This document shows, in pieces, positions 23,099 to 32,456 of a stretch of DNA of 64,000 bases. The notes under the pieces were generated by a model that made no database searches, was not told the DNA's origin, and saw only the letters and a list, made by a program, of their open reading frames with translations. Position 1 is the stretch's first letter. Each line of letters starts with the position of its first letter. The translations under genes were made by a program, and so were the position numbers. This DNA is from Amycolatopsis dendrobii (lineage in GTDB: Bacteria > Actinomycetota > Actinomycetes > Mycobacteriales > Pseudonocardiaceae), in assembly GCF_014145675.1 (NCBI RefSeq), contig NZ_JACGZW010000001.1, positions 496,001 through 560,000 on the forward strand, written 5' to 3'.

Positions 23099-24004
23099 TC
23101 AGATCCGCCGGGCCTCCGCAGCGCTGACCGGTGGGCTGGCGGGAAGGCCGTGCAGCACCGTCGCGAGGATTTCTGCGCCGCGGACCACCCGGGGGCCGGG
23201 GCGGTTGAAGTAGGACGGGCCGTCGAGGAGCCACACCCGGTCGTTCCGGACCGCGGGAAGGTCTTTCCAGCCGGGCAGCGAGGCGAGGACGTCCAGTTCG
23301 CTCTCGGTCCGGTCCGGGGAGAAGCCGCAGGGGAGGACGAGCAGGACGTCCGGGCGGGCGGCGGCCACGGCGTCCCAGGTCATCGGTTTCGTGTGCGCGC
23401 CCGGTTCCGCGAGCAACGGGATGCCGCCCGCGGCGGAGATCTGCTCGGGCACCCAGTGCCCGGCCGGCCAGAGCGGGTCGAGCCATTCCAGCGCGACCAC
23501 CCGGGGCGTCGGCAGTCCCGCGACCTGATGCCGGACCGCGGCGAGCCGGGAGCGGAGTTCGGTCGTCCGGGCAGCGGCGATGTCTGGCACTCCCAGTGCG
23601 TCGCCGAGGGTGGTCAGGCAGTCGAGGACCTCGTCCAGGGTGCGCGGTTCCAGGCTGAGGACGCGCGGTCCGGCGTCGAGCATCCGCACTGCCGCGGCGA
23701 CGCGGGTGTAGGACACCGCGCAGACCTCGCACAGGTCTTGCGTGAGCACAAGGTCCGGCGCGAGGGCGGCCAGCTGGTTGACGTCGACCGAGTAGAGCGA
23801 CGAACCCTGGTGGGACGAGCCGACGGCGGTGGAGATTTCGCGGCTGGTCAGGGTGTCGGAATCGAGGTCGGCGGCGGTCACCACCGGCACCGACGCGATC
23901 TCGGCCGGCCAGTCGCATTCGTGGGTGCGGCCGACGAGGTCGCTCGCCTTCCCGAGGATGGCGACGAGGTCGGTGGCGGCGGGCAGCAGGGAGACGATCC
24001 GCAT
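23099..24004 (-). CDS. Cobalamin-binding-type periplasmic-fold protein without signal peptide
   Basis: The 301-residue helical-backbone metal-receptor fold resembles BtuF and the orphan 'cobalamin-binding proteins': [31 protein letters not shown]...[22 protein letters not shown]. The double-cysteine DLCEVC is characteristic of the orphan group. There is no signal peptide or lipobox, and no BtuCD genes, so it probably acts inside the cell or in B12 or metal handling not yet defined. It is last in the minus-strand transporter block, 14 bp after the serine hydrolase, so co-transcription is likely. Confidence 0.82.
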   Translation of the reverse strand: MRIVSLLPAATDLVAILGKASDLVGRTHECDWPAEIASVPVVTAADLDSDTLTSREISTAVGSSHQGSSLYSVDVNQLAALAPDLVLTQDLCEVCAVSYTRVAAAVRMLDAGPRVLSLEPRTLDEVLDCLTTLGDALGVPDIAAARTTELRSRLAAVRHQVAGLPTPRVVALEWLDPLWPAGHWVPEQISAAGGIPLLAEPGAHTKPMTWDAVAAARPDVLLVLPCGFSPDRTESELDVLASLPGWKDLPAVRNDRVWLLDGPSYFNRPGPRVVRGAEILATVLHGLPASPPVSAAEARRI

Positions 24005-24018
24005 CTCCCCACGGTAGG

Positions 24019-25119
24019 TCAGGCGGCCTCGTGCAGCGCCCGCAGCAGCGACGACGCCCGGTGGTCGACGTCCTCGGCCTGGAGCTCGTTCGTCACGAAG
24101 GAGAACGACAACCCCCGGGTCGGCCACGCGCCGTGGCGGCCGCCGCCGGCGCCGGAGTGGCCGAAGGCGGCGGGGTCGGCGTCGGCGGGGCCGTAGGTGC
24201 CGATCGGATCGGCCAGTTCGAAGCCGAGGCCGAAGCGCAGCGGGCGGTCGTTGATCGCGTCGACGCCTTCGGACCAGGTGCGGGTGGCTTGGGCGAGAAC
24301 GTCGTCGGGGACGAGTTCGCCGGAGCGCAGCAGGTCGTAGAGGCGGGCCATCGCGGTTGCGGTGCCGACTGCGCCGCCCGCCGCCAGCGTCGCGCCGCGG
24401 TACTCCGGCGAGTTCATCGAGTCGCCGGAGTCGAGCAGGCCGCGGTACATCCGTTCGACGATCCGGCGGCGTTCCTCGTCCTGGAGGAACGTGCTGATCC
24501 GGTACCCGGGCGCGCGCCGCAGGGTGGCGACCGGGACCGTCGGCGGGGTGCCGAGCCGCAGGTCGAGGCTGTGCGGCTCGGCGAGTTGGCCGCGGATGAG
24601 CGTGCCCAGGTCCGCGCCGGTGACGCGCCGGGCCAGTTCGGTGGCGAGGTAGCCGTAGGTGAGCGCGTGATACGCGACCTTCGTGCCGGGAGTCCACAAT
24701 GGACGCTGGGCGGCGAGGGCCTCGGCGTTCGCCGCGTTGTCCAGCATGGGCAGGTCGGGCTCGACGTAGGGCAGGCCGACGGTGTGCGAGAGGACCTGCG
24801 AGACCGGCACGTCCTCCTTGGCCGCCGCGGCGAACTCCGGCCAGTAGCGGGCGACGCGTTCGTCCGGGTCGAGCTTCCCCTGCGCGGTCAGCATCGCCAG
24901 GACGGTCGCGACCACGCCCTTGGTGCCGCTGAACAACACGGCACGGGTGTCCTCGGTCCACGGCACGCCGTCCGCCGCCGAGCCGCCCCACAGCTCCACC
25001 ACCGGGGCGCCGTCGCGGAACACGCTGAACGCGGCTCCGCCGTGGGTCGCCTCGATGAGGTCCCCGAACGCTTCCCGGACGCTCTCGTAACCGGGCTTTA
25101 CCGCACCGTTGACAGTCAT
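24019..25119 (-). CDS. Serine hydrolase of the beta-lactamase/EstB family
   Basis: This 366-residue class-C beta-lactamase-like hydrolase has nucleophile Ser and Lys in the SxxK motif SGTK (after RAVLF), the Tyr of [16 protein letters not shown] as general base, and a C-terminal [10 protein letters not shown] region in place of KTG. No signal peptide is visible, so it acts in the cytoplasm, unlike true beta-lactamases. Such proteins are esterases, D-aminopeptidases or amidases. It follows the ABC ATPase by 8 bp, so it probably cleaves what the transporter brings in (inference). Confidence 0.85.
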   Translation of the reverse strand: MTVNGAVKPGYESVREAFGDLIEATHGGAAFSVFRDGAPVVELWGGSAADGVPWTEDTRAVLFSGTKGVVATVLAMLTAQGKLDPDERVARYWPEFAAAAKEDVPVSQVLSHTVGLPYVEPDLPMLDNAANAEALAAQRPLWTPGTKVAYHALTYGYLATELARRVTGADLGTLIRGQLAEPHSLDLRLGTPPTVPVATLRRAPGYRISTFLQDEERRRIVERMYRGLLDSGDSMNSPEYRGATLAAGGAVGTATAMARLYDLLRSGELVPDDVLAQATRTWSEGVDAINDRPLRFGLGFELADPIGTYGPADADPAAFGHSGAGGGRHGAWPTRGLSFSFVTNELQAEDVDHRASSLLRALHEAA

Positions 25120-25127
25120 CCGGCTCC

Positions 25128-26693
25128 TCACAGCCTCGGCGTCGTAGCGAGAAGTTCGCTGGTGTACTCGTGCGACGGGGAGTTCAGCACCGCTTCGACG
25201 GCGCCTTCCTCGACGATCTCGCCGCCGCGCAGGACCGCGATCCGGTCCGCCACCTCCGGGGCGAGGGCGATGTTGTGCGTCACGAACAGCATCGCCATGC
25301 CGAGTTCCCGGCGCAGTTCGCCGAGCAGTTCGACGATGGTGGCCTGCACGGACACGTCCAACGCTGAAGTGACCTCGTCGCACACCAGCACGTCCGGCGT
25401 GGTGACGAGCGCGCGGGCGATCGCGGCGCGTTGCCGTTCGCCGCCGCTGAGCTGGTCCGGCAGGCGGTTCGCGAGGTCTTGCCGCAGCCGGACCCGGTCC
25501 AGGGTCTCGGCGACGCGCTTCCGGCGCTCGGTGCGGGAGAGGGACGTCAAGCGCACCAACGGGACCTCGATCGACTGCGCGATCGTCTTGCGCGGGTTCA
25601 GCGACGAGAACGGGCTCTGGAAGACGTACTGGATCCGCCGCAGTTCGTCGGTGCTGCGCTGCCGGGCCGCCGGAGCCAGCGGGGTTCCTTCGAGTGCGAC
25701 GGTGCCGGTGAAACCGCGATTGAGCCCAGCGATGCACTGCGACAGCGTGGTTTTGCCGGAACCGGACTCACCGAGCAGCAGCACGCTTTCGCCGCGCGTC
25801 ACGGCGAGGTCGATGCCGCGCAACACCTTCTGCTGTCCGTAGGACACCCGGATGTCGCGGGCGGCCAGTACCGCGTCGTCCGGCGGGGGCGCAGCGCCCG
25901 GCTCCGCACCGAGGTCGGGCACCGCAGCGAGGAGCCGCTTCGTGTATGCGTGCTTCGGCCGCCGCAACACGTCATCAGCTTCGCCGCATTCGACCAGATC
26001 TCCCTGGTACATCACGGCAACCCGGTCCGCGAGCTGTGCCACGACGGCGAGGTCGTGCGTGATGTAGAGGGCCGCGACACCGTGCTCGGATGTCAGCTGC
26101 CGGACCGTTTCCAGGACCAGAGCTTGCGTCTTCACATCGAGGCCGGTGGTCGGCTCGTCCAGCACCACGACGCTCGGGCGGCAGGCGAAAGCCATCGCGA
26201 TCCCGACCCGCTGCTGCTGCCCGCCGGACAGCTGATGCGGGTATCGCCGCTGGTAGGCCTCGTCGGACGGCAATCCGACCTCGGCGAGCACCTCGGCCAC
26301 GCGCTCGTCCGCCGCACCCGCGTAACCGTGCGTTTCCAGCACCTCGGCGATCTGCCGGCCGACCCGCAACGCCGGGTTCAGCGACAACGCCGGGTCCTGC
26401 GGGATGTACGCGACGGCGTTGCCCCGCAGCTGGCGGCGTGCGGCGTCGTCGAGCGTCAGGACGTCGACCGGTTCGCCGTCGCGCGGACGCAGCACCACCT
26501 TGCCGCCGCCGGACGCCAGCCCGCGGCGGAAATGGCCGAGCGCGGCCAGTCCGGCGGTCGTCTTGCCGGAGCCGGATTCCCCGACGAGCGCGAGGACCTC
26601 GCCGGGAGCGATCTCGTAGGACACCGAATGCAGCACCGGGCAGCCCGCCGTCGTGCGCACGGCCAGCCCGGTCACCTCCAGCGCTTTCGTCAT
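25128..26693 (-). CDS. Fused DppD-DppF-type ABC ATPase
   Basis: The 521-residue protein contains two complete oligopeptide-type ATPase modules. The first has Walker [10 protein letters not shown] near residue 40, signature LSGGQQQR and Walker [12 protein letters not shown]. The second has Walker [10 protein letters not shown] near residue 315, signature LSGGERQR and Walker [13 protein letters not shown]. The two modules are usually separate DppD and DppF genes, so this is a natural fusion giving a complete motor. It energises import by the adjacent permeases. The start overlaps the DppC-like stop by 4 bp. Confidence 0.92.
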   Translation of the reverse strand: MTKALEVTGLAVRTTAGCPVLHSVSYEIAPGEVLALVGESGSGKTTAGLAALGHFRRGLASGGGKVVLRPRDGEPVDVLTLDDAARRQLRGNAVAYIPQDPALSLNPALRVGRQIAEVLETHGYAGAADERVAEVLAEVGLPSDEAYQRRYPHQLSGGQQQRVGIAMAFACRPSVVVLDEPTTGLDVKTQALVLETVRQLTSEHGVAALYITHDLAVVAQLADRVAVMYQGDLVECGEADDVLRRPKHAYTKRLLAAVPDLGAEPGAAPPPDDAVLAARDIRVSYGQQKVLRGIDLAVTRGESVLLLGESGSGKTTLSQCIAGLNRGFTGTVALEGTPLAPAARQRSTDELRRIQYVFQSPFSSLNPRKTIAQSIEVPLVRLTSLSRTERRKRVAETLDRVRLRQDLANRLPDQLSGGERQRAAIARALVTTPDVLVCDEVTSALDVSVQATIVELLGELRRELGMAMLFVTHNIALAPEVADRIAVLRGGEIVEEGAVEAVLNSPSHEYTSELLATTPRL

Positions 26694-27586
26694 GCGCGAA
26701 CCTCCCGGGTCCGCCCGGCCGCGGCCGAGGCGAGCGAGTCGGCGACGAGGTTCGTGCCGACGGCCAGCACCGCGATCGCGGCCACCGGGAGCAGCACGCC
26801 CCACGGCTGCACGACGAGCGCAATCCGGTTCTCGTTGATCATCAGGCCCCAGTCCGCGGCGGGCGGCTGGATGCCGAGCCCGAGGAACGACAGCGAGGCG
26901 ATGTATCCGATCGAATACGTCAGCCGCAGTCCCAGCTCCACCATCAGCGGGCCGGTGATGTTCGGCAGGATCTCGCGCAGCAGGATCCGGCTGCGCGGCA
27001 CGGCGTACATCTCGGCCGCGCGGATGTAGTCGTGGTTGCGCACCGAAACCGTCGCCTGCCGGGCGACCCGCGCGGTCCGCGGCGCGTGCGTCAGGCCGAT
27101 GACCAGCACCAGGAGCCAGCCCTTCGGGCCGATCACCGCGATCGCCAGCAGCGCGATGACCAGCTGCGGGAACGACAGCAGGACGTCGTTGCCGCGCATC
27201 AGCAGGCTGTCCAGCCAGCCGCCGCCGTACCCGGCGATCATGCCGAGCAGCGCGCCGAGCACGATGCCGAGCGCGGTGGCGAGGACGGCGTACAGCAGCA
27301 GCGTCGTGCCGCCCGCCAGGAAGCGGGTGAGGACGTCGCGGCCGAGACCGTCGGTGCCCATCAGACCGTCCGGTTTGAACGGCTTTCCGGCGAAGTCCGT
27401 CGTGGTGTGCCCGGTGATGACCGGCCCCAGCCACGGGCCGAGCAGAGCCACGAGAATCACGACTCCGGCCAGCACGGTGCCGACCTTGGCCTGCGGGAAC
27501 GCCCAAGCGGTGCGGATCAGCCCGGCCGCGCGCGCCGGTGTCTCCGGGACGGCGGGCACCACCTGTTCTTCTTCGACCGCGGTCAT
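26690..27586 (-). CDS. ABC transporter permease, DppC-type
   Basis: This 298-residue inner-membrane permease has the oligopeptide/nickel family signature GTDGLGRDVLTRFLAGG followed by six helices and the EAA-type loop RAAEMYAVPRSRILLREILPN. It pairs with the DppB-like permease. Four-base overlaps on both sides (ATGA) show a tightly coupled operon. Confidence 0.92.
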   Translation of the reverse strand: MTAVEEEQVVPAVPETPARAAGLIRTAWAFPQAKVGTVLAGVVILVALLGPWLGPVITGHTTTDFAGKPFKPDGLMGTDGLGRDVLTRFLAGGTTLLLYAVLATALGIVLGALLGMIAGYGGGWLDSLLMRGNDVLLSFPQLVIALLAIAVIGPKGWLLVLVIGLTHAPRTARVARQATVSVRNHDYIRAAEMYAVPRSRILLREILPNITGPLMVELGLRLTYSIGYIASLSFLGLGIQPPAADWGLMINENRIALVVQPWGVLLPVAAIAVLAVGTNLVADSLASAAAGRTREVRA

Positions 27587-28539
27587 CGCACTGCCTCCGT
27601 CCGGAGCTTGGGATCGGCGAGGATGCCGATCACGTCGGCCAGCAGGTTCACCACGATGTAGACCGCGGCGATCAGCAGCGTCACCGCCTGGACGACCGCG
27701 ACGTCGCGTTTGCCGACCGCGTCGATCAGCGCTTGGCCGATGCCGGGGTAGCGGAACAGGAATTCGACCACCACGACGCCGCCGGCCAGCCACGCGAGCT
27801 GGATCGCGACGACTTGCGCGACCGGTCCGACCGCGTGCGGCAGGGCGTGCCGCAGCAGCACCGTCCGCTCGCGCATTCCCTTGAGCCGCGCCATTTCCAC
27901 GTACCCGGAGTCGAGGACTTCGCTCATCGTCGCGCGCATCATCCGCGTGATATACGGCGTCACGACGAGCACCAGCGTGAGCACCGGCAACACGAGCTGA
28001 CTCGGTTGTGCCCATACCGCTTCGCCTGGTGGCGTGAGGGTGACGGAAGGCAGGACGCGGAACACCGTCGTCGCGAAGAGAACGATCAGCGCCACGCCGA
28101 TCACGAACTCCGGCAGCGCGGCGATCACCAGGCTGATGCCGGACACGACCTGGTCGCTGGCGCGGCCACGGCGCATCGCGGTCCAGGTGCCGAACGCGAG
28201 CCCGAGCGGGGTGGCGATCACCGCGGCGAGCACGAGCAGCACGAGCGAGGCCGACACCCGGTCCGCCAGCAGCGTCGTGACCGGGCCCTGGGTCGAGGTC
28301 GACGTGCCGAGGTCACCGGTGAACAGGCCGCCCAGCCACGAGAGATAGCGCTGCCAGACCGGTTCGTCGAGGTGCAGCTGGTGCTGCAGCGCGGCGATCC
28401 GCTCCGGAGTCGCCTGCTGGCCGAGGATCGCCCGCGCCGGATCGCCCGGCAGCAGCAGCGTCGCGACGAACACGAGCAGGGTGACCAGCCACAGCACCAC
28501 GAGGCTCACGAGCAGCCGTTTGAGGATCAGCCGGGTCAT
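27583..28539 (-). CDS. ABC transporter permease, DppB-type
   Basis: This 318-residue permease starts with the usual DppB helix (LILKRLLVSLVVLWLVTLLVF), then the LPGDPARAILGQQATPERI stretch typical of the family. The EAA loop is MARLKGMRERTVLLRHALPHA. It forms the channel with DppC and overlaps the substrate-binding-protein gene and dppC-like gene by 4 bp each. Confidence 0.92.
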   Translation of the reverse strand: MTRLILKRLLVSLVVLWLVTLLVFVATLLLPGDPARAILGQQATPERIAALQHQLHLDEPVWQRYLSWLGGLFTGDLGTSTSTQGPVTTLLADRVSASLVLLVLAAVIATPLGLAFGTWTAMRRGRASDQVVSGISLVIAALPEFVIGVALIVLFATTVFRVLPSVTLTPPGEAVWAQPSQLVLPVLTLVLVVTPYITRMMRATMSEVLDSGYVEMARLKGMRERTVLLRHALPHAVGPVAQVVAIQLAWLAGGVVVVEFLFRYPGIGQALIDAVGKRDVAVVQAVTLLIAAVYIVVNLLADVIGILADPKLRTEAVR

Positions 28540-30128
28540 GCCGCGCCTCCTTCCGCCGTGCCGAGCCAGACCTGGCGGAACTGGTAGCCCGACAGCGAGA
28601 TCCCGGTCCGGTCCGGCACGAATCCGGCCACGTAGGACTGGTAGGCGTCGACCTGGTCGACGAACCCCCAGACGATCAGCCCGCCGCGTTCGTATTCGAT
28701 TTGCTGCGCCCGGTGCAGCAGCTCCGTGCGCGCCTTCGGGTCCACCGTGGCGCTCGCCCGCGTGACAAGATCGGTGAATTCCGGGTCGTTCCAATGGGTT
28801 TCGTTGTACGGCGCTTTCGGCAGCGCGCCGGACGCGACCTGCGGCAGGTAGTTGCGCGTGTACCAGAAGTCCTGCGCGAAATCCCAGGACAGGTAGTTCT
28901 CGCCGTAGAACGTGGTGGTGTCGATCTTCCGGATCCGCACGTTCACGCCGGCCGCCTTGGCCTGCTGCTGGAACACCTGCGCGGCCTCGACCGCACCGGC
29001 CTGGATCGGCGCGGTGACCAGTTCGATGTCGAGATTCGGCTTGCCCGCCTCGGCGAGCAGCCGTTTCGCCTCGGCGATGTTCTGCTTCCGCTGCGGCAGC
29101 TGCCGGTTGTACGCCGGGTCGAAGGGCGCGTACAGGTCGTTGCCGACCCGGCCCTGCCCGCTGAGCACCTGGTTGATCATCTGCTCGCGGTCGACCACCA
29201 GGCGCAGTGCCTGGCGCACCCGGACATCGTCGAACGGCGGCCGGTCGACGCGCATGGTGAACGGCAGCCAGGTCCCGGTTTCCGACCGCAGCACCTGGAT
29301 CCGCGGATCGCTGCGGAGCACGTCCACGAGCGCGACCGGGACCTGGTCGATCGCGTCCACCTGGGACGAGAGGAGGGCGTTGATCCGGGCGTCGTCGTCG
29401 GCGAAGTTGATGAGCGACAGCCGGTCCAGGTACGGCTGGCCCGGCCGCCAGTAGTGCTCGTTGCGCACGAAGGTGCTCTGCAGCCCGGCGGTGAACGTGT
29501 CGGCTTTGAACGGGCCGGTGCCGATCGGGCGCTTGACGTCGAAATCGGCCGGGACGATGCCGAGGCTGTACTGCCCGAGCAGGTCGTCGAAGCCGGAATT
29601 CGGGGAGGTGAGGCGGAATTCGACGGTCCGGTCGCCGGTGGCGGCGACCTCGCCGAGCATGGTCAGCCCGGCCGCGCCGCTCTTCGGGTCCTTCGGGTCG
29701 GTGATCCGGCGGAAGGTCGCGACGACGTCGGCCGGGGTCACCGGGCGGCCGTCGTGGAAGCGGATGCCCGACCGGAGCACGGCGGTCCAGGTGCGCGCGT
29801 CCGGCGAGGATTTCAGCGATTCGGCCACCAGCATCCGCAGCCGGTAGTCGTGATCGCGCAGCAGGAGCGGTTCGTAGAGGTTGAGCACCCGGGCGATGTC
29901 CGGGTTCGTCGCGGGGATGTGCGGGTCGAGGGTGTCCGACGCGCCTCCGCCGGTGACTCCGACGCGGAGGGTGCCGCCTCGTTTGGGCGGCCCGGAGGGC
30001 ACGGCCGCGGCGACAGTGGAGCCGCAGGCGGCCAGCAGGGGCGCGGTGCCGGCGAGCGCGGCGCCGGCGAGCGCGGTGGTGAGGAATCGGCGGCGGGAAA
30101 CGTTGGTCGGTTTACATCGGGCTTCCAT
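28536..30128 (-). CDS. Tat-exported lipoprotein, ABC solute-binding protein family 5
   Basis: The 530-residue extracytoplasmic receptor has a twin-arginine signal SRRRFL at residues 11-16, a hydrophobic stretch, then lipobox LLAAC with Cys35 as lipid anchor. The mature part is a family-5 (oligopeptide/dipeptide/nickel) binding protein: LNLYEPLLLRDHDY, RTWTAVLRSGIRFHDGRPVTPADV, YPARNYLP-like region DFWYTRNYLPQ. Ligand specificity is not readable; peptides, opines, glycosides and quaternary amines are all possible. It is the first gene of the transporter operon, preceded by the 50-bp palindrome at 30146-30195. Confidence 0.9.
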   Translation of the reverse strand: MEARCKPTNVSRRRFLTTALAGAALAGTAPLLAACGSTVAAAVPSGPPKRGGTLRVGVTGGGASDTLDPHIPATNPDIARVLNLYEPLLLRDHDYRLRMLVAESLKSSPDARTWTAVLRSGIRFHDGRPVTPADVVATFRRITDPKDPKSGAAGLTMLGEVAATGDRTVEFRLTSPNSGFDDLLGQYSLGIVPADFDVKRPIGTGPFKADTFTAGLQSTFVRNEHYWRPGQPYLDRLSLINFADDDARINALLSSQVDAIDQVPVALVDVLRSDPRIQVLRSETGTWLPFTMRVDRPPFDDVRVRQALRLVVDREQMINQVLSGQGRVGNDLYAPFDPAYNRQLPQRKQNIAEAKRLLAEAGKPNLDIELVTAPIQAGAVEAAQVFQQQAKAAGVNVRIRKIDTTTFYGENYLSWDFAQDFWYTRNYLPQVASGALPKAPYNETHWNDPEFTDLVTRASATVDPKARTELLHRAQQIEYERGGLIVWGFVDQVDAYQSYVAGFVPDRTGISLSGYQFRQVWLGTAEGGAA

Positions 30129-30145
30129 GGGTGACTTTCGAGCGG

Positions 30146-30195
30146 GTCTCGTGAGTGGCAATCCCGGTTAGAACCGCGATTGCCACTCACGAGAC
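30146..30195. repeat. 50-bp near-perfect palindrome (copy 2), probable terminator
   Basis: Two 24-base arms (30146-30169 and 30172-30195) pair with a single mismatch around a 2-base centre. The outer part begins GTCTCGTGAGTGGCAATC; the inner part is CGGTT-AG-AACCG. It lies 15 bp after the thioesterase stop and 17 bp before the binding-protein ATG, so it separates the catabolic operon from the transporter operon. Confidence 0.75.
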
Positions 30196-30210
30196 GGTGG
30201 GGGGAGGGGA

Positions 30211-30636
30211 TCAGGCGATGGCGCGTCCCGCGTAGTCCGGGACCGGGGCGAGGTGCGTGTCGAGCGCGGTGGCCACCTCGGTGGGGAACGGCGTCGCGCG
30301 GCCCCCGGAAACGTGCAGGCACATCAGCTCTTCGGTCGCGACGAGCTCGCCGCCGACGCGCATTTCGTGGCACAGCCGCACCTTTTTCGCGCCGGCTGAC
30401 AGCACGGAGGTCGTCACCTCGAGTTCGGCGTCCGCGCCGACTTCGCGCAGGTACCGGACGTGAGCCTCCACTGTGTACAGCGACGCCCCGGTTCTCTCCC
30501 GGTAGCCGGGACCGAGGCCGACGATGTCCATCAGCGCGGTGGTCGCGTCCCCGAAGACGAGCACGTAGTACGGCTCGGAGAGATGGCCGTTGTAGTCGAT
30601 CCACTCTGGACGGACCCGGTCGCGGTACTCAGCCAC
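30211..30636 (-). CDS. Hotdog-fold thioesterase (betainyl-CoA thioesterase candidate)
   Basis: The 141-residue 4HBT-type hotdog protein has the active-site stretch VRPEWIDYNGHLSEPYYVLVF (central Asp and His) and a VEAHVRYLREV strand. In pseudomonad carnitine degradation the matching enzyme, CdhB, hydrolyses betainyl-CoA to glycine betaine. The match in gene order to a carnitine-type dehydrogenase and BKACE enzyme supports this role (inference). Its start overlaps the dehydrogenase stop by 8 bp. Alternative: a generic acyl-CoA thioesterase. Confidence 0.82.
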   Translation of the reverse strand: MAEYRDRVRPEWIDYNGHLSEPYYVLVFGDATTALMDIVGLGPGYRERTGASLYTVEAHVRYLREVGADAELEVTTSVLSAGAKKVRLCHEMRVGGELVATEELMCLHVSGGRATPFPTEVATALDTHLAPVPDYAGRAIA

Positions 30637-31570
30637 GGCGGGCCTGCCCGACCGCGCGCTGGATCGCGATCACCGCCCGGTCGCGTTCGGCGACGAGGTC
30701 GGCGATCGTCCGTCCGTCCGCCTCGTCGTCGCAGCCGGCGACCACGGCGTCGCGCAGTTCCTTGGTGAGCTCCGGCGCTTCGAGCCGCGTCCACGGCGAC
30801 TTCAGCGACGGTCCGAAGTGGTCCAGCATGTGCGCCATGCCGCCTTCGCCGCCCGCCAGATGGAACGTCAGCATCGGGCCCTGGACCGGCCAGCGCAGGC
30901 CCGGGCCGTCGGTGATCGCGAGGTCGATCTGCTCGACCGTCGCCTCGCCGTTCGCGACCATGTGCAGGGCTTCGCGCCACAGCGCTTCCTGGAGCCGGTT
31001 CGCGATGAAACCGGGCACCTCGCGGTCCATCGTGATCACGGACTTGCCGACGCGCCGGTAGAACGCGGCGGCCTGCTCGACCGCCCACAACGCGCTGAGC
31101 TTCCCGCCCGCGACCTCGACCAGCGGGATCAGGTACGGCGGGTTGAACGGGTGCCCGACCACGAGCCGTTCCGGCGTCTTCGCGGCGACCTGCATTTCGG
31201 TCATGCCGTAGCCGGAGGTGGAGGAGGCGATCACGACGTCCGGCGCGGTGACGGCGTCGATGTCGGCGAGCAGTTTCTGCTTGAGCGCCAGGTCTTCCGG
31301 CGCGCTTTCCTGCACGAAGCCCGCACCGTCGACGGCTTCCGCGAGCGTCGCGGCGACGGTGAGCCGGTCGCGGCTCGCACCGGGCTTGAGGCCCAGTTCG
31401 GTGAGGGCGGGCCAGGCCGCGTCGACGAGTCGTTCGAGCTTCTCGGCTGCGTCCGGCGCGGGGTCCCAGGCCCGGACGTCGAAGCCCTGGGCCAGGAAGT
31501 GCGCGACCCAGCCGCCGCCGATGACCCCGGCCCCGATGCAGGCGACAGTGTCCACAGTGGTCTCAGGCAT
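30629..31570 (-). CDS. lcdH: 3-hydroxyacyl-CoA-dehydrogenase-family enzyme, probable L-carnitine dehydrogenase
   Basis: The 313-residue enzyme has the NAD-binding [17 protein letters not shown] at residues 13-29, the catalytic region SSTSGYG with [15 protein letters not shown] (conserved His-Pro-Phe-Asn), and the C-terminal dimer domain. Length matches stand-alone L-carnitine dehydrogenases (about 320) rather than fatty-acid FadB proteins. It would oxidise carnitine to 3-dehydrocarnitine with NAD+. It is flanked, with 8-bp overlaps on both sides, by a BKACE enzyme and a thioesterase, as expected for that pathway. Alternative: a 3-hydroxybutyryl-CoA-type dehydrogenase. Confidence 0.83.
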   Translation of the reverse strand: MPETTVDTVACIGAGVIGGGWVAHFLAQGFDVRAWDPAPDAAEKLERLVDAAWPALTELGLKPGASRDRLTVAATLAEAVDGAGFVQESAPEDLALKQKLLADIDAVTAPDVVIASSTSGYGMTEMQVAAKTPERLVVGHPFNPPYLIPLVEVAGGKLSALWAVEQAAAFYRRVGKSVITMDREVPGFIANRLQEALWREALHMVANGEATVEQIDLAITDGPGLRWPVQGPMLTFHLAGGEGGMAHMLDHFGPSLKSPWTRLEAPELTKELRDAVVAGCDDEADGRTIADLVAERDRAVIAIQRAVGQARRG

Positions 31571-32456
31571 GCACGCGCTCCTTGAGTCCCAGGATTTCGC
31601 GCGCCCGGTCCGGGGTGGCGATGTCCGCGCCGAGCTTCTGCACGATGTCCACCGCGCGCTCGACGAGCTGGCCGTTGGTGGCCTTGACGCCGCGCGCCAG
31701 GTAAAGGTTGTCCTCCAGCCCGACCCGGACGTGCCCGCCCAGCAGCACCGACTGCGCGACCCACGGCATCTGGTCGCGTCCGATGGCGAACGACGCCCAC
31801 TGCGCGCCTTCCGGCAGCAGGTGCACCATCGCTTGCAGCAGCCCGGGGTCCGGCGGCGCGCCGTACGGGATGCCCATGCAGAGCTGAAACAGCGGCGGCG
31901 GGTCGATCAGGCCCTCCTCCACCATTTTCGTGGCGAACCAGAGGTTGCCGGTGTCGAAGATCTCCAGTTCGGGCTTCACGCCCAGCTCCTGGATGCGCTT
32001 CGCGCCGGTGCGCAGCATGTCCGGAGTGGACACATAGAGCTGGTTGCCCTCGCCGAAGTTCAGCGAACCGCAGTCGAGCGTGCAGATGTCCGGCAGCAGT
32101 TCTTCGACGTGCGGGAGCCGGTCGTGCGCGTTGACCAGGTCGGTGCCGTCGACCGGCTTGAGCGGGTCCTCGGCGTCGATGACCAGGTCGCCGCCCATGC
32201 CCGCGGTGAGGTTGACGACGACGTCCACACCGGACTCTTTGACCAGCCGCACCGCCTCGCGATACAGCGCGACGTCTCGCGACGGGGCTCCGGTTTCGGG
32301 CTCGCGCACGTGGATGTGCACCACGGCCGCGCCCGCGTGGGCGGCCTCGACGGCGCTCTCGGCGATCTGCGCCGGGCTGACCGGGACGTGCGGGCTCCGG
32401 CGGGTGGTGTCCCCCGCGCCGGTGAGCGCGCAGGTGACGATGACCTCGTGGTTCAT
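31563..32456 (-). CDS. BKACE (DUF849) beta-keto acid cleavage enzyme, dehydrocarnitine-cleavage candidate
   Basis: This 297-residue TIM barrel has zinc ligands at His47 and His49 in [12 protein letters not shown] and a third ligand, the Glu of VRVGLEDN, in the C-terminal third. BKACE enzymes condense a beta-keto acid with acetyl-CoA, giving acetoacetate and a new CoA ester; with 3-dehydrocarnitine the product is betainyl-CoA. Substrate assignment rests on the neighbouring dehydrogenase and thioesterase. The lysine-fermentation enzyme Kce is the same family but lacks these neighbours. The ATG overlaps the regulator stop by one base (TGATG), so translation is coupled. Confidence 0.85.
   Translation of the reverse strand: MNHEVIVTCALTGAGDTTRRSPHVPVSPAQIAESAVEAAHAGAAVVHIHVREPETGAPSRDVALYREAVRLVKESGVDVVVNLTAGMGGDLVIDAEDPLKPVDGTDLVNAHDRLPHVEELLPDICTLDCGSLNFGEGNQLYVSTPDMLRTGAKRIQELGVKPELEIFDTGNLWFATKMVEEGLIDPPPLFQLCMGIPYGAPPDPGLLQAMVHLLPEGAQWASFAIGRDQMPWVAQSVLLGGHVRVGLEDNLYLARGVKATNGQLVERAVDIVQKLGADIATPDRAREILGLKERVHA

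Noticed and set aside
24019..25119. Beta-lactamase conferring antibiotic resistance
   Set aside because: There is no signal peptide and the C-terminal KTG is replaced by HSG, as in EstB-type esterases. The context is a transporter operon.
31563..32456. Lysine-fermentation enzyme Kce for the BKACE gene
   Set aside because: The neighbouring genes of that pathway are absent. A carnitine-type dehydrogenase and thioesterase are present instead.
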